Shown here piece after piece: positions 9,391-18,040 of a stretch of 64,000 nt of DNA. Positions within the stretch are counted from its first letter, which is position 1. Every line of letters starts with the position of its first letter. A program made the translations under genes and the position numbers. Under the pieces are notes generated by a model. The model searched no databases, was not told the origin of the DNA, and saw only the letters and a list, made by a program, of their open reading frames with translations. Source of the DNA: Amycolatopsis sp. NBRC 101858 (lineage in GTDB: Bacteria > Actinomycetota > Actinomycetes > Mycobacteriales > Pseudonocardiaceae). The stretch lies in assembly GCF_030269325.1 (NCBI RefSeq), contig NZ_BSTD01000002.1:2046001-2110000 (forward strand), given 5' to 3'.

Positions 9391-9574
9391 GCGACGGTCA
9401 GCGACGGCCGCGGGGTGGGTTGTGCCGCCAGGTCGCCGCGAGGTGGTTCCCGGCGCCAACCCACGACGTTCAGCAGTGAGCCTCGGGCCGGTGCCACCGC
9501 TCCCTCCTGGCTCACCGGGCCCGTTCCGCCCGCGGGTAAGGTTCGCGCAGGAACTCGGGACGGGAGTGAGCGCA

Positions 9575-10297
9575 GTGACCGGTGATCCCATCCCGTCGGA
9601 GCACCTCGACGAGCTGACCGCCGCCATGGCGGACCTCACGGGTGCCCTGGAGACCGAACCCTCCGAGGCGGAGATCCTCGACGTCGTCTGCGCCGAAGCC
9701 GTCCGCGCCGTGCCCGGGGCCGACATGGCCAGCATCACCGCGATCCGCGACGGCCGGCCGGAAACCGCCGCCTCCACCGACGACCGCGCCGTCGACATCG
9801 ACCGCGTCCAGTACGCGGCGGGCGAGGGCCCGTGCCTGCGGGCGGCCGAGAGCGGCGAGATCGTCCGGCTGCCGCTCGCCACCGCCGGCGCGCTGTGGCC
9901 CGAGTTCACCTCGCACGCGCTGAGCCTCGGCGTCGGCAGCTACCTCGCCGCGCCGCTGCGCGTGGACGGCACCCTCGCCGGCGCGCTCAACCTCTTCGGC
10001 TACGGGGACCACGGCTTCGCCGAGACGGACTCACGGATGCTGCGGCTCTACACCACGATCGTCTCGTTCGGACTGCGCACCACGCGCCGCTACCACCGGG
10101 CCCGGCAGCGCGCCGCCGAGCTCGAGCTGGCGATGAGCTCGCGGGCGGTGATCGAGCAGGCCAAGGGCATCCTCATGGCCGTGCACGGGATCACCGCCGA
10201 CGAGGCCATGAAGCGCCTGATCGCGGAGTCGCAGCACACCAACGTGAAGCTCCGGGACGTCGCGACCCGGTTCGTCGAAAGCCTCTCGGCCGGCTGA
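9575..10297 (+). CDS. GAF and ANTAR domain-containing RNA-binding antiterminator
   Basis: A 240-residue protein. A GAF domain covers about residues 20-165, and an ANTAR domain the last 65 residues, with VIEQAKGILMAVHGITADEA typical of the helical RNA-binding family. ANTAR proteins bind paired hexaloop hairpins in nascent RNA and prevent termination. The GTG at 9575 is chosen because GGGAG (9563-9567) sits 7 nt upstream; GTG 9566 and earlier starts are weaker. The upstream SigB-like promoter suggests stress control. RNA targets were not found in this window. Confidence 0.9.
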   Translation: MTGDPIPSEHLDELTAAMADLTGALETEPSEAEILDVVCAEAVRAVPGADMASITAIRDGRPETAASTDDRAVDIDRVQYAAGEGPCLRAAESGEIVRLPLATAGALWPEFTSHALSLGVGSYLAAPLRVDGTLAGALNLFGYGDHGFAETDSRMLRLYTTIVSFGLRTTRRYHRARQRAAELELAMSSRAVIEQAKGILMAVHGITADEAMKRLIAESQHTNVKLRDVATRFVESLSAG

Positions 10298-10300
10298 GGT

Positions 10301-10711
10301 TCACGCGGTGCGCCGGACCGGGAACGGCCAGGTCAGCGTGATCACCGTGCCGTCGTCGGTCGAGCGGAGGTCCAGGCCGTCGACCAGCGCCTGGATCAGC
10401 CGCAGCCCGCGGCCGCCGTCGGACCGCTCCGCGATCGTGGTCCAGCGTCCCTGGTCGGCGACGGTGACGATCAGCACGTCCTCGTCGATCCGCGCCCGGA
10501 CGTCGATCAGCCCCGGCCGGCCGTGGTAGGCGTGGTCCAGCACGTTCGCCATCGCTTCCCAGCAGGCCAGCACGACGTCGTCGGCCTGCCTGCCGACCTC
10601 GTCACCGGCACGTCTGCGCAGCCACGACACGAGGTGCCGGCGCAAGCTCGGCAGAGTCCGTGGCGAAACCGTGCCGCGGTACCGCCAGCCGTCCGCTCCG
10701 TGCTCTTCCAC
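10301..10711 (-). CDS. ATP-binding anti-sigma-type serine kinase (HATPase_c_2)
   Basis: A 136-residue RsbW-like GHKL protein. CWEAMANVLDHAYHG is the N-box, VADQGRW the G1 region and DGGRGLRLI the G2 loop. The GTG at 10711 follows AGGAGG by 5 nt, a strong site that fixes the start. It stands alone on the minus strand and converges with the ANTAR gene 3 nt away. A candidate stress promoter lies at 10741-10766. It probably pairs with one of the STAS proteins in this window or elsewhere. Confidence 0.88.
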   Translation of the reverse strand: MEEHGADGWRYRGTVSPRTLPSLRRHLVSWLRRRAGDEVGRQADDVVLACWEAMANVLDHAYHGRPGLIDVRARIDEDVLIVTVADQGRWTTIAERSDGGRGLRLIQALVDGLDLRSTDDGTVITLTWPFPVRRTA

Positions 10712-10740
10712 GTTCACCTCCTCGGGGGACTGTGGGTTTG

Positions 10741-10766
10741 CTACCCACCGGTCGGATTTCTCAATC
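10741..10766 (-). promoter_or_regulatory. Candidate SigB/SigF-class promoter for the HATPase gene
   Basis: On the minus strand, GATT (10766-10763) is followed after 16 nt by GGGTAG (10746-10741), about 30 nt upstream of the GTG at 10711. It fits the GNNT-N14-16-GGGTA pattern. The final base differs from the commoner C/T. Confidence 0.4.
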
Positions 10767-10834
10767 ACGGGTAACGACTTTCCCTGCTGCGTTCGGCTCT
10801 GGTGCGCCGCGGGCCGGCGTGATCGGATGGGCGG

Positions 10835-13800
10835 ATGACTCGGTCGACGTCGTCCGTGGTGCTGTGCGCGGTGCTGGCCGCCGCCCTCCTGCCCGCACCG
10901 GCAGCCGCCGCTGCCGCCCCGGCTCCCGGTCCGGGAGCTCTCTCGCACTTCGGGCTGGCCCGCAAGGACTGCCTGGGCACCGCGCGGAACACGACGAGCA
11001 AGGCGTGGTTCACCGTGGCGGGTGGCGTGCTGTCCGATGTGTACGCGCCGGTGATCGACAACACGAACGTCGAGACGCTGCAGTTCGCCGTCACCGACGG
11101 CGCCACGTTCACCGACCTGCAGGCGCGGGACATGACCTACACCGTCCGCACCAGCGCGGGCGGGATGGCCTGCGAGGTGACGTCGACCCCGCGCAGCGGC
11201 AAGTACCGGCTGGTGACCGAGTACCTGACCGACCCGGCCCGGACCGGCGTGCTCATCCGGACGCGCCTGGACCCGCTGCGGGGGTCCGGCCGCGACCTCA
11301 AGGTCTACGTGCGGTTCGACGCGAGCATCAACGGCAACGGCGGGGGTGGCCCGGCGAACGGCGGCGGGGACACCGCGACCGTCGACGCGGCGACGAGCGC
11401 GCTGGTCAGCGCCGACCCGAACACGGTGTCGAGCGCGCCGGCCCGCGACTACGCCACCCCGCTGGCCGCCGCGCTGCGCGCCGACCGCCGGTTCCTGAAC
11501 ACGTCCAGCGGGTTCGTCGGCACCGCCGGCGACGGGCTGGCCCAGCTCGACCGCGACCACCGGTTGACCGACCGGACGTCGTCGGCGGTGAACGGCAACG
11601 TCGTGCAGACCGCGCAGCTGGACCTCGAGCCGCGCCGCCCGGCCGTGCTGGCGCTGGGCTTCGGCCCGGACGCGCGCGCGGCGGTCCAGACCGCCGGCGC
11701 GAGCCTGCGCACGCCGTTCGACCAGAGCTACCGCGACTACGCGCGCGGCTGGCGCGACTACGACAACCGGCTGGTTCCCTTGCACGGCAAGGACTCGGAC
11801 GCCTACTACCAGTCGGTCAACGTGCTGAAGGCCAGTGAGGACAAGACGTTCCCCGGCGCGGTGGTCGCCTCGCTCGGCAGCCCTTGGGGCCAGGCGGTTT
11901 CCGCGGGCGACGCGCCCGGCGGCAAGCCCGTCTACTTCGGTTCCTACCGCGAGATCTTCGCCCGCGACCTCTACGAAAGCTTCTCGGGCCTGCTCGCCGC
12001 GGGTGACCGCGAGACGGCGCGAGCCAGCGTCCGGTGGTTGTTCAGCCGGCAACAGCAGCCCGATGGCCGCTTCCCGCGCAACTCCATGCTCAACGGCAAG
12101 AAGGCGCCCGACTCCGGCGGCGACCAGCTCGACGAGAGCGCGTACCCGATCCTGATGGCGTTGCAGGCGGGGCTCGACCGCGACCGCACGCTCTACACCG
12201 GCCACATCCGCGCGGCGGCGGACTTCGTCGTCGCGCACGGCCCGTCGTTCGGCTCCGAGCGCTGGGAAGAACAGGGCGGCTACTCCCCCTCGACGATCGC
12301 CGCCGAGATCGCCGGGCTCGTCGCCGCCGGAGTGATCGCCGACCGCAACGGCGACCCGGCGCGCGCCCGCGTCTACCGGGCCACCGCGGACCACTTCCAG
12401 CGCAGCATCAAGGGCTGGACGGTGACGTCGAACGGGCCGTACGGCGGCCGGTACTTCCTGCGCCTGACCAAGAACGGCGACCCGAACTCCGAATGGATCT
12501 ACAACCTCGGGAACGGCTCGGTCGACGCCGACCAGCGCGCGGTCGTCGACGCCGGGTTCCTCGAGCTGACGCGCCTCGGCGTGCTGCCGGCGAACGACCC
12601 GGACGTCACGGCGTCGCTCGCCGTCGTGGACCGGGTGATCAAGCGGGACACCCCGGCCGGGCCGGGCTGGTACCGCTACGGCACTTCCGCGGCGGGCAGC
12701 GAGGACGGCTACGGCGACTGCTACGAGCCCGACCCGACGAACTGCGCGCCGACCGGGGCACCGTGGCCGGGGCCGAACACCGGGTCCGGGCACCTCTGGC
12801 CGGTGCTCGCCGGTGAACGCGGCGAACAGGCCGTGCAGACCGGCGATCGCGCCGGCGCCGCGGCGCTGCTGCGCGCCATGCGGGCCCAGACCGGCGGCAC
12901 CGGGCTGATTCCCGAGCAGGCGTGGGAAAACCCGGCGGTGCCGGCGTCGCCCTACGGCTCGGACCCGCGCACGGCGTCGATCGGGTTCGCCCCCGGGCAG
13001 CCCGCCGGTTCGGTCGCGCCGCTGAGCTGGGCGCAGTCGCAGTCGGTGCGCCTGGCCCGGGCCCTGGACGACGGACGGCTGACCGAACAGCCCGCCGACG
13101 TCCGCGCCCGGTACGTCACGCAAGCACCGCCCGCGGCGCTGACGGTCAGCCTCGACGCCCCGGCGTCGGTGTCGACCGCGACCGCGGCGGTCACCGGCAC
13201 CGCACCTGCGGGCAGCCGGGTCGATCTCGCCGTGTCGGCCACCGACGCGGGGACGACGTCGGTGCTGTCGACCCGGGCGACGGCGGCCGGGACGTTCAGC
13301 GCGACGGTGCCGACGCCGCTGGGCGCGAACGTCGTCACCGCGACCGCGACCTCCGGCAATGGGACCGGATACGCGCAGAAGACGATCAGCTCGGACTTCG
13401 TCACCGGCACGGTCCTGCTCGACGCGGCCGACCCGGACGGCGACGACAACGGCCCGGGCACGTACACCTACCCGACGGCGGGCGACTTCCACGCGGGCGC
13501 GTTCGACCTGCAGCGGTTCCAGGTCATCGACTCGGGCACGAACCTCGTGTTCCGCGCCCAGGTCCGTGATCTGTCCCCGACCTTCGGCTCGCCGCTGGGC
13601 GCACAGCTGCTGACGATCTACGCGCACGACCCGGCCGCGACGGCGACGTCGACCGCGGCGCCGTTCCCGAGCCGCGCGTACTCGATCGCGGCTTCGGACG
13701 CGTGGAGCCGGCGCCTCGAGGTCCAGGGCTTCGCCGACCCGGCGCTCGTCGATGCTTCGGGCGCTTCACTGGCGACGCCGTCCGTGCAGGCTTCGCAGGC

Positions 13801-14107
13801 GACGCGGTACATCACGGTGAGCGTGGCGAAGTCGGCGTTCGGGACACCGGCCGCCGGCTGGACGTTCGCGGTCGTGCTGACCGGGCAGGACGGCAACTCC
13901 CCCGACCAGGCGCGGCCGTTCACGCCGACGGCGGGGCAGTACACGTTCGGCCTGTGCGCGGCCGGCGGCACGGCGCCGATCTGCGCGGCGGACCCGGCGA
14001 CGGCACCGAAGGCGTTCGACGTGCTGACGCCGTCCGGAGTGGACCAGGCGGCCGAGCTGGACCCGACGCGCGGGCCGGTCGCGGTGCGTGGCGTGCCGGT
14101 GGGCTGA
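10835..14107 (+). CDS. Secreted glucodextranase/glucoamylase-like GH15 enzyme
   Basis: A 1090-residue exported protein with a signal peptide of about 27 residues (basic start, hydrophobic core, Ala-rich cleavage zone). A glucodextranase-like N domain spans about 32-300, and an (alpha/alpha)6 GH15 domain about 315-755. Glu in WEEQGGYSPS near 480 and Glu in LWPVLAGERGE near 662 are the likely general acid and base. An Ig-like segment (about 770-855) and a C-terminal domain beginning at DPDGDDNGPG complete the layout known from Arthrobacter glucodextranase. The predicted role is glucose release from alpha-glucans outside the cell. Dextran or starch preference cannot be decided from sequence. Confidence 0.87.
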   Translation: MTRSTSSVVLCAVLAAALLPAPAAAAAAPAPGPGALSHFGLARKDCLGTARNTTSKAWFTVAGGVLSDVYAPVIDNTNVETLQFAVTDGATFTDLQARDMTYTVRTSAGGMACEVTSTPRSGKYRLVTEYLTDPARTGVLIRTRLDPLRGSGRDLKVYVRFDASINGNGGGGPANGGGDTATVDAATSALVSADPNTVSSAPARDYATPLAAALRADRRFLNTSSGFVGTAGDGLAQLDRDHRLTDRTSSAVNGNVVQTAQLDLEPRRPAVLALGFGPDARAAVQTAGASLRTPFDQSYRDYARGWRDYDNRLVPLHGKDSDAYYQSVNVLKASEDKTFPGAVVASLGSPWGQAVSAGDAPGGKPVYFGSYREIFARDLYESFSGLLAAGDRETARASVRWLFSRQQQPDGRFPRNSMLNGKKAPDSGGDQLDESAYPILMALQAGLDRDRTLYTGHIRAAADFVVAHGPSFGSERWEEQGGYSPSTIAAEIAGLVAAGVIADRNGDPARARVYRATADHFQRSIKGWTVTSNGPYGGRYFLRLTKNGDPNSEWIYNLGNGSVDADQRAVVDAGFLELTRLGVLPANDPDVTASLAVVDRVIKRDTPAGPGWYRYGTSAAGSEDGYGDCYEPDPTNCAPTGAPWPGPNTGSGHLWPVLAGERGEQAVQTGDRAGAAALLRAMRAQTGGTGLIPEQAWENPAVPASPYGSDPRTASIGFAPGQPAGSVAPLSWAQSQSVRLARALDDGRLTEQPADVRARYVTQAPPAALTVSLDAPASVSTATAAVTGTAPAGSRVDLAVSATDAGTTSVLSTRATAAGTFSATVPTPLGANVVTATATSGNGTGYAQKTISSDFVTGTVLLDAADPDGDDNGPGTYTYPTAGDFHAGAFDLQRFQVIDSGTNLVFRAQVRDLSPTFGSPLGAQLLTIYAHDPAATATSTAAPFPSRAYSIAASDAWSRRLEVQGFADPALVDASGASLATPSVQASQATRYITVSVAKSAFGTPAAGWTFAVVLTGQDGNSPDQARPFTPTAGQYTFGLCAAGGTAPICAADPATAPKAFDVLTPSGVDQAAELDPTRGPVAVRGVPVG

Positions 14108-14125
14108 TCTGGCACGCTCGGAAGG

Positions 14126-14683
14126 GTGATCGACGACTTCGCGAAACGGTATCTGCACGACGATCTGCGCGAGGCCCGCGAGGCGGTGCTGGAGAAGCTC
14201 GACGGGCTGGACGAGTACTCCGTGCGCCGCCCGCTGACCGCGACCGGGACCAACCTGCTCGGCCTGGTGAAGCACCTGGCCCTGTGGGAGACCCGGTACC
14301 TGGGCGAGGTGTTCGGCCGGCCGTTCCCCGAGCCGCTGCCTCGCTGGGACGACCTCGAAGCGCGCGGCCGGGACTTCTGGGCGACTCCGGAGGAGACCCG
14401 CACGGAGATCGTGGCCCGCTACCGCCGCGTCGCGGAGCACTCCGACGCGACGATCGACGCACTCGAGGTCGACGCGCCGGGGCACGTGCCGTGGTGGCCG
14501 CGGCCGGATGTGCTGCTGTTCAACGTCATGGTGCACGTGCTCACCGAGACCAACCGGCACGCCGGGCACGCCGACATCCTGCGAGAACAGCTGGACGGGG
14601 CGACCAGCGCCCCCTCCCGGGACAGCGAGTTCTGGACGGCGCGGTACGCGGAGATCGAGCGGGCGGCCACAGCTGCTCGTTAG
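14126..14683 (+). CDS. DinB-family (DUF664-like) protein
   Basis: A 185-residue four-helix protein. LVKHLALWE near 50 and ETNRHAGHADILRE near 150 supply the three His ligands expected of the DinB/YfiT/mycothiol-transferase superfamily. Members move thiols such as mycothiol onto electrophiles or have unknown roles. The GTG start lies 18 nt after the GH15 stop with GGAAGG close by. A link to the glycosidase is not implied. Confidence 0.82.
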   Translation: MIDDFAKRYLHDDLREAREAVLEKLDGLDEYSVRRPLTATGTNLLGLVKHLALWETRYLGEVFGRPFPEPLPRWDDLEARGRDFWATPEETRTEIVARYRRVAEHSDATIDALEVDAPGHVPWWPRPDVLLFNVMVHVLTETNRHAGHADILREQLDGATSAPSRDSEFWTARYAEIERAATAAR

Positions 14684-14808
14684 GGGGACGTTCAAGATCA
14701 CTCGGGGTTGCTTTTGTGCGGGCAATCGCACTTCGGAGCTAACCTGATCGAGTCTTGGGCATCTTTTCCTGTGAACGCGAAGTACTGCCACAGGAAGGGG
14801 TTCCTCTG

Positions 14809-15342
14809 ATGTCCGTTCGCCGTACGCTCACCGCCCTCGCCGTGACCGGCGCCGCCGCGACCGCCGTCGCCGCCACGGCCGGGACCGCCTCCGCGATGCC
14901 GACCGACTTCAACTGCACCTCTTCGCAGATCGACACGACGCTCGTCGCCGGGTCCCCGGGTGCGGGCCAGCGCTACGCGTCGGTCGAGTTCACCGCGAAG
15001 CCGGGTGAGTCGTGCACGCTGCAGGGCGCGCTGCCGCTGGTGTTGTCCGGCGCGCCCGGCGTGACGGTGACCGCGGACCCGGCCGCCGCCGACGCGCCGC
15101 CGGTCACGGTCGCCGACGGCGCGCCCGCGTCGATGATGCTGCACTGGACCGGGATCGAGGCCCCGGAGAACCAGGTCCGCCCGGCGAGCGTCACGGTGAC
15201 CGCGCCCCAGACGACCACCCCGCGCGGCGACACCAGCGACCCGGCGATCACGCTGCCGTGGAACCAGGGCCCGCTCGACGCATCGGCCGAGGCGCACGGC
15301 CTGACCGTCGGCGCGGTGACCGCGGGCCCCGCCGAGTCCTGA
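14809..15342 (+). CDS. Secreted DUF4232-like protein
   Basis: A 177-residue exported protein. The signal peptide ends near TASA (about residue 28), followed by a small beta-rich domain of the DUF4232 type with two Cys (FNCTSSQ and ESCTLQG), probably disulfide-linked. AGGAAGGGG sits about 9 nt upstream of the ATG and fixes the start. Its function is unknown; related proteins are cell-envelope lipoproteins or secreted beta sandwiches. A hairpin terminator follows at 15350. Confidence 0.75.
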   Translation: MSVRRTLTALAVTGAAATAVAATAGTASAMPTDFNCTSSQIDTTLVAGSPGAGQRYASVEFTAKPGESCTLQGALPLVLSGAPGVTVTADPAAADAPPVTVADGAPASMMLHWTGIEAPENQVRPASVTVTAPQTTTPRGDTSDPAITLPWNQGPLDASAEAHGLTVGAVTAGPAES

Positions 15343-15349
15343 CACGCCC

Positions 15350-15386
15350 GGCGGACGACACGCCGGCTACCGCCGTGTCGTCCGCC
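15350..15386 (+). terminator. Hairpin terminator after the DUF4232-like gene
   Basis: GGCGGACGACAC (15350-15361) pairs perfectly with GTGTCGTCCGCC (15375-15386) across a 13-nt loop that can fold further. No T-tract follows, which is common in actinomycetes. Confidence 0.65.
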
Positions 15387-15392
15387 CAATCA

Positions 15393-15486
15393 CGCGTGCC
15401 GACCCTCCAAACACGCGAGCCGACCCTCCAAGCACGCAAGCCGACCCTCCAAGCACGCGAGCCGACCGTTCAGGCACGCGTGCCGT
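15393..15486. repeat. 21-bp direct tandem repeat, about 4.5 copies
   Basis: The unit CGCGAGCCGACCCTCCAAGCA starts at 15393, 15414, 15435 and 15456, with a partial copy at 15477. Copies 1-3 differ by one to three bases and copy 4 by more. There are no spacers, so it is not a CRISPR array. It fills the gap between two convergent genes. Confidence 0.85.
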
Positions 15487-15500
15487 CCACTGTGGACCGG

Positions 15501-15914
15501 TCAGCCGCGGCCGACGTGGTCGTCGCCGGCCTCGTGGTGGCCGCCGTGGTCGTCGCCCGGCTCGTTGCCCCGGCCGCCGTGGTCGTCTCCGGCCTCGTGG
15601 TGACGGCCGTGGTCGTCGCCCGGCTCGGTGCCTCGGCCGCCGTGGTCGTCGCCGAGGTCGTGGGTGCGCGTCGGGTACGTGCTCGGCGCGGTCCGGGTCG
15701 GGTAGGTGCTCGGCGCCGGGCGGCTCGCGCTCGGCGAAACCGTGGCTTCGCTGCTTCGCGTGGTTTCCGTGGCCGAGGGTTCGCTCGTTGTGGTGGCCTC
15801 GGCGGACGTGGGCACCCGCGTGCCGTCGTCGGCTCCGGACTGCGCCAAAGCCGCCGTCGTCCCGCCCACCGCGAGTGCCGCGCCGGCCGCCGCGATCACC
15901 AGAATCTTGCGCAT
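15501..15914 (-). CDS. Secreted His/Asp-rich repeat protein
   Basis: A 137-residue protein. A signal peptide covers about residues 1-25 (hydrophobic core, ALAQ cleavage zone), followed by a Ser/Thr-rich stretch with a duplicated APSTYPTRT unit. The tail repeats GDDHGGRGxEP and GDDHGxHHEA, a 21-residue unit present about 2.4 times. The His and Asp density suggests metal binding, but this is inference. GAAGGAG upstream supports the ATG. It lies just upstream of, and on the same strand as, the two-component genes' terminus. No family is recognised. Confidence 0.7.
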   Translation of the reverse strand: MRKILVIAAAGAALAVGGTTAALAQSGADDGTRVPTSAEATTTSEPSATETTRSSEATVSPSASRPAPSTYPTRTAPSTYPTRTHDLGDDHGGRGTEPGDDHGRHHEAGDDHGGRGNEPGDDHGGHHEAGDDHVGRG

Positions 15915-15987
15915 GTCTGCTCCTTCTCGTTCTCCGACAACGAAAGAAGCATCACGCGCCCGGCCATAGCGGCGCGCTGCGCGACGC

Positions 15988-17253
15988 TTAAGGCATCCCT
16001 AAAGCCTTCCCGAGGTCCAGCACGATCCGCGCCCCCGGTCCGCGGGTGACCGTGAACTCCCCGCCGGACGCACGGGCCGTCTGGCGGGCGATGTCCAGCC
16101 CGAGCCCGGTCGACCCGGCGCCGCTCGCCCCCCGCTCACCCTCGTCGAAGCCCGGCCCCTCGTCCGTGACCTCCAGCCGGGCGCCGTCCGGGGTGGCCGT
16201 GAGCCGGATCGCGTAGGCCGTCCCCTCCGGCGTGTGCGCGAAAACGTTGCCCAGCAACGCATCCAGGCTCGCGGCCAGCTCCGCCTCGCCGACCGCGACC
16301 GGCAGCGGACCGTCGTCGAGCGAGACCGTCGCCGCGCGGTCCTGGTCCTGCGCGAGCACCGACCAGAACTCGGCCCGTGCGCGGACGACCGCAACCGCGT
16401 CGCACGAGCCGGGCGCCGAATCCCGCGCCCGCGCCTGGTCGATCAACGCAGTGACCTGGCGCTCCAGGCTTTCCGCGTGGCCGGTGATCCGCTCGGCCTC
16501 GGCGGGATCGGCCAGCGACTCGGCGTCCAGCCGCAGCACGGTCAACGGCGTCCGCAGGCGGTGCGAGATGTCCGCGACGGCCTCGCGTTCCTGCCGCACC
16601 AGGTCCCGGATCCGCGCGGCCAGCAGGTTGAGCGCAGCGGCGACCGACCGCACCTCCCCCGGCCCACCGGGGCGCGCCCGGGCGTCGAGGTCACCCTCGG
16701 CGAGCCGGCGCGACACCGCCGCGAGCTCGTGCACCGGCCGGACGATCGAGCGGGCCAGCCGGTCGGCGACGAACACCCCGAGCGCCAGCAGCACCACGCC
16801 CAGCCCGGCCAGCACCAGCCAGGCCGCCCCCAGTCCGCGGGTCAGCTCGGCCCGCTCGACGAACGCGCGCACGACGGCAGTCCCGCGAGGCAGGCCCTGG
16901 ACCGCGACGAGGATTTCGCGGCCACCGGCGTCCTCCACGGTCAGGCTGCTGCCCTGCGCCGCGGCCAGGGCGACGCCCGGGGTGCGCGGGGTGGGCGCGC
17001 CGAGCACGGTCCCGTCCGGCAGGAACACCGTCACCGGGTGGCCCGCGGTCGTGTTGAGCTGGTCGACCGCCGGGCGCAGCGACGCCGCGTCGGACGTCGC
17101 CACCAGGGACGTCAGCGACTGCGCCTTCGCCGTCGCGGCGGTGACCGCGCGGTCCGCGGTGACCGACCGCAGCAGGATCGCCAGCGGCACCAGGAACGCG
17201 ACGAGCACCAGGCTCATCGCGGCCGCGACCAGCACCGCGAGCCGCTTCCTCAC
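15988..17253 (-). CDS. Two-component sensor histidine kinase
   Basis: A 421-residue membrane kinase. One transmembrane segment lies near residues 5-30 and a second near 140-165, enclosing an extracytoplasmic sensor region. A HAMP domain follows, then HisKA with ISHRLRTPLTVL (phospho-His 231) and HATPase_c with NVFAHTPEG and DEGPGFDEG. The GTG at 17253 overlaps the regulator's stop by GTGA, so the pair is co-translated. The signal is unknown. The small secreted protein at 18041, divergent from the pair, may be a target or an accessory, but that is inference. Confidence 0.92.
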   Translation of the reverse strand: MRKRLAVLVAAAMSLVLVAFLVPLAILLRSVTADRAVTAATAKAQSLTSLVATSDAASLRPAVDQLNTTAGHPVTVFLPDGTVLGAPTPRTPGVALAAAQGSSLTVEDAGGREILVAVQGLPRGTAVVRAFVERAELTRGLGAAWLVLAGLGVVLLALGVFVADRLARSIVRPVHELAAVSRRLAEGDLDARARPGGPGEVRSVAAALNLLAARIRDLVRQEREAVADISHRLRTPLTVLRLDAESLADPAEAERITGHAESLERQVTALIDQARARDSAPGSCDAVAVVRARAEFWSVLAQDQDRAATVSLDDGPLPVAVGEAELAASLDALLGNVFAHTPEGTAYAIRLTATPDGARLEVTDEGPGFDEGERGASGAGSTGLGLDIARQTARASGGEFTVTRGPGARIVLDLGKALGMP

Positions 17254-17939
17254 GCCGGGCCCTCCGGTTCGGCCAGCCGGACGCCGACCCGCCGGACGGT
17301 GTGCAGGTACCGCGGCTCCTGCGCGGTCTCGCCGAGCTTGCGCCGCAGCCACGACAGGTGGACGTCGACCGTCTTGTCCGCGCCGGCGTAGGGCAGCTTC
17401 CAGACGTCGGCGAGCAGCTCGCGCTTGCTCACCACGGTCCCGGCCCGGGTCGCGAGGTAGTGCAGGAGGTCGAACTCGCGCGGGGTGAGGTCCAGCGGCG
17501 CGCCGTCGAGGGCCGCCTGCCGCGTCCGCGCGTCGACCGACAGGCCGCCGACGACGACCGGGGCCGTCGTCTCCTCCGGCTCGGCCCGCCGCAGCACGGC
17601 GCGGATCCGCGCGTCGAGCTGGGCGCCGCCGAACGGCTTGACCACGTAGTCGTCGGCACCGGCGTCGAGCAGCCGGACGATCTCCTCCTCCGCGCCCCGG
17701 GCGGTGACCACGATGATCGGCACCGCGCTGACCGCCCGCACCATCCGCAGCACCTCGCGGCCGTCGAGGTCGGGCAGCCCCAGGTCGAGCAGGACGACGT
17801 CGGGCCGGTCGGTGACCGCCGCCTGCAGCCCGGCCATCGCGGTCGGCGCCGAGGTCACCGTGTGCCCCCGCTCGCCCAGCGCGCGCAGCACGGCCGTGCG
17901 GATGGTCGGGTCGTCCTCGACGAGCAGCACGGTCGCCAT
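17250..17939 (-). CDS. OmpR/PhoB-family response regulator
   Basis: A 229-residue regulator. The receiver domain has the acidic pair EDD near residue 10, phospho-acceptor Asp in LLDLGLPDLDG near 51 and Lys in VVKPFGG. A winged-helix DNA-binding domain follows with LTPREFDLLHYL and DVHLSWLRRKLG. The ATG at 17939 begins MATVLLVEDD, the normal domain start; an in-frame start 18 nt upstream adds only six residues. It is coupled to the kinase at 15988-17253. Confidence 0.92.
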   Translation of the reverse strand: MATVLLVEDDPTIRTAVLRALGERGHTVTSAPTAMAGLQAAVTDRPDVVLLDLGLPDLDGREVLRMVRAVSAVPIIVVTARGAEEEIVRLLDAGADDYVVKPFGGAQLDARIRAVLRRAEPEETTAPVVVGGLSVDARTRQAALDGAPLDLTPREFDLLHYLATRAGTVVSKRELLADVWKLPYAGADKTVDVHLSWLRRKLGETAQEPRYLHTVRRVGVRLAEPEGPA

Positions 17940-18040
17940 TCCCGGGAGGCTACACACGCGACGCCGCTTCGCCGGGCTCCTGGCGAACGCTAAGGGCGTC
18001 TTAGCCGCACGTTAACCCGCCCGGATGGCACAGTGGACGG

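Noticed and set aside
10301..13627. 1108-codon minus-strand frame extending through the GH15 gene
   Set aside because: Only its last 137 codons (10301-10711) are a gene, fixed by an AGGAGG site. The rest opposes a well-supported secreted enzyme.
15393..15486. Possible CRISPR array
   Set aside because: The units are contiguous direct repeats with no unique spacers, and no cas genes are present.
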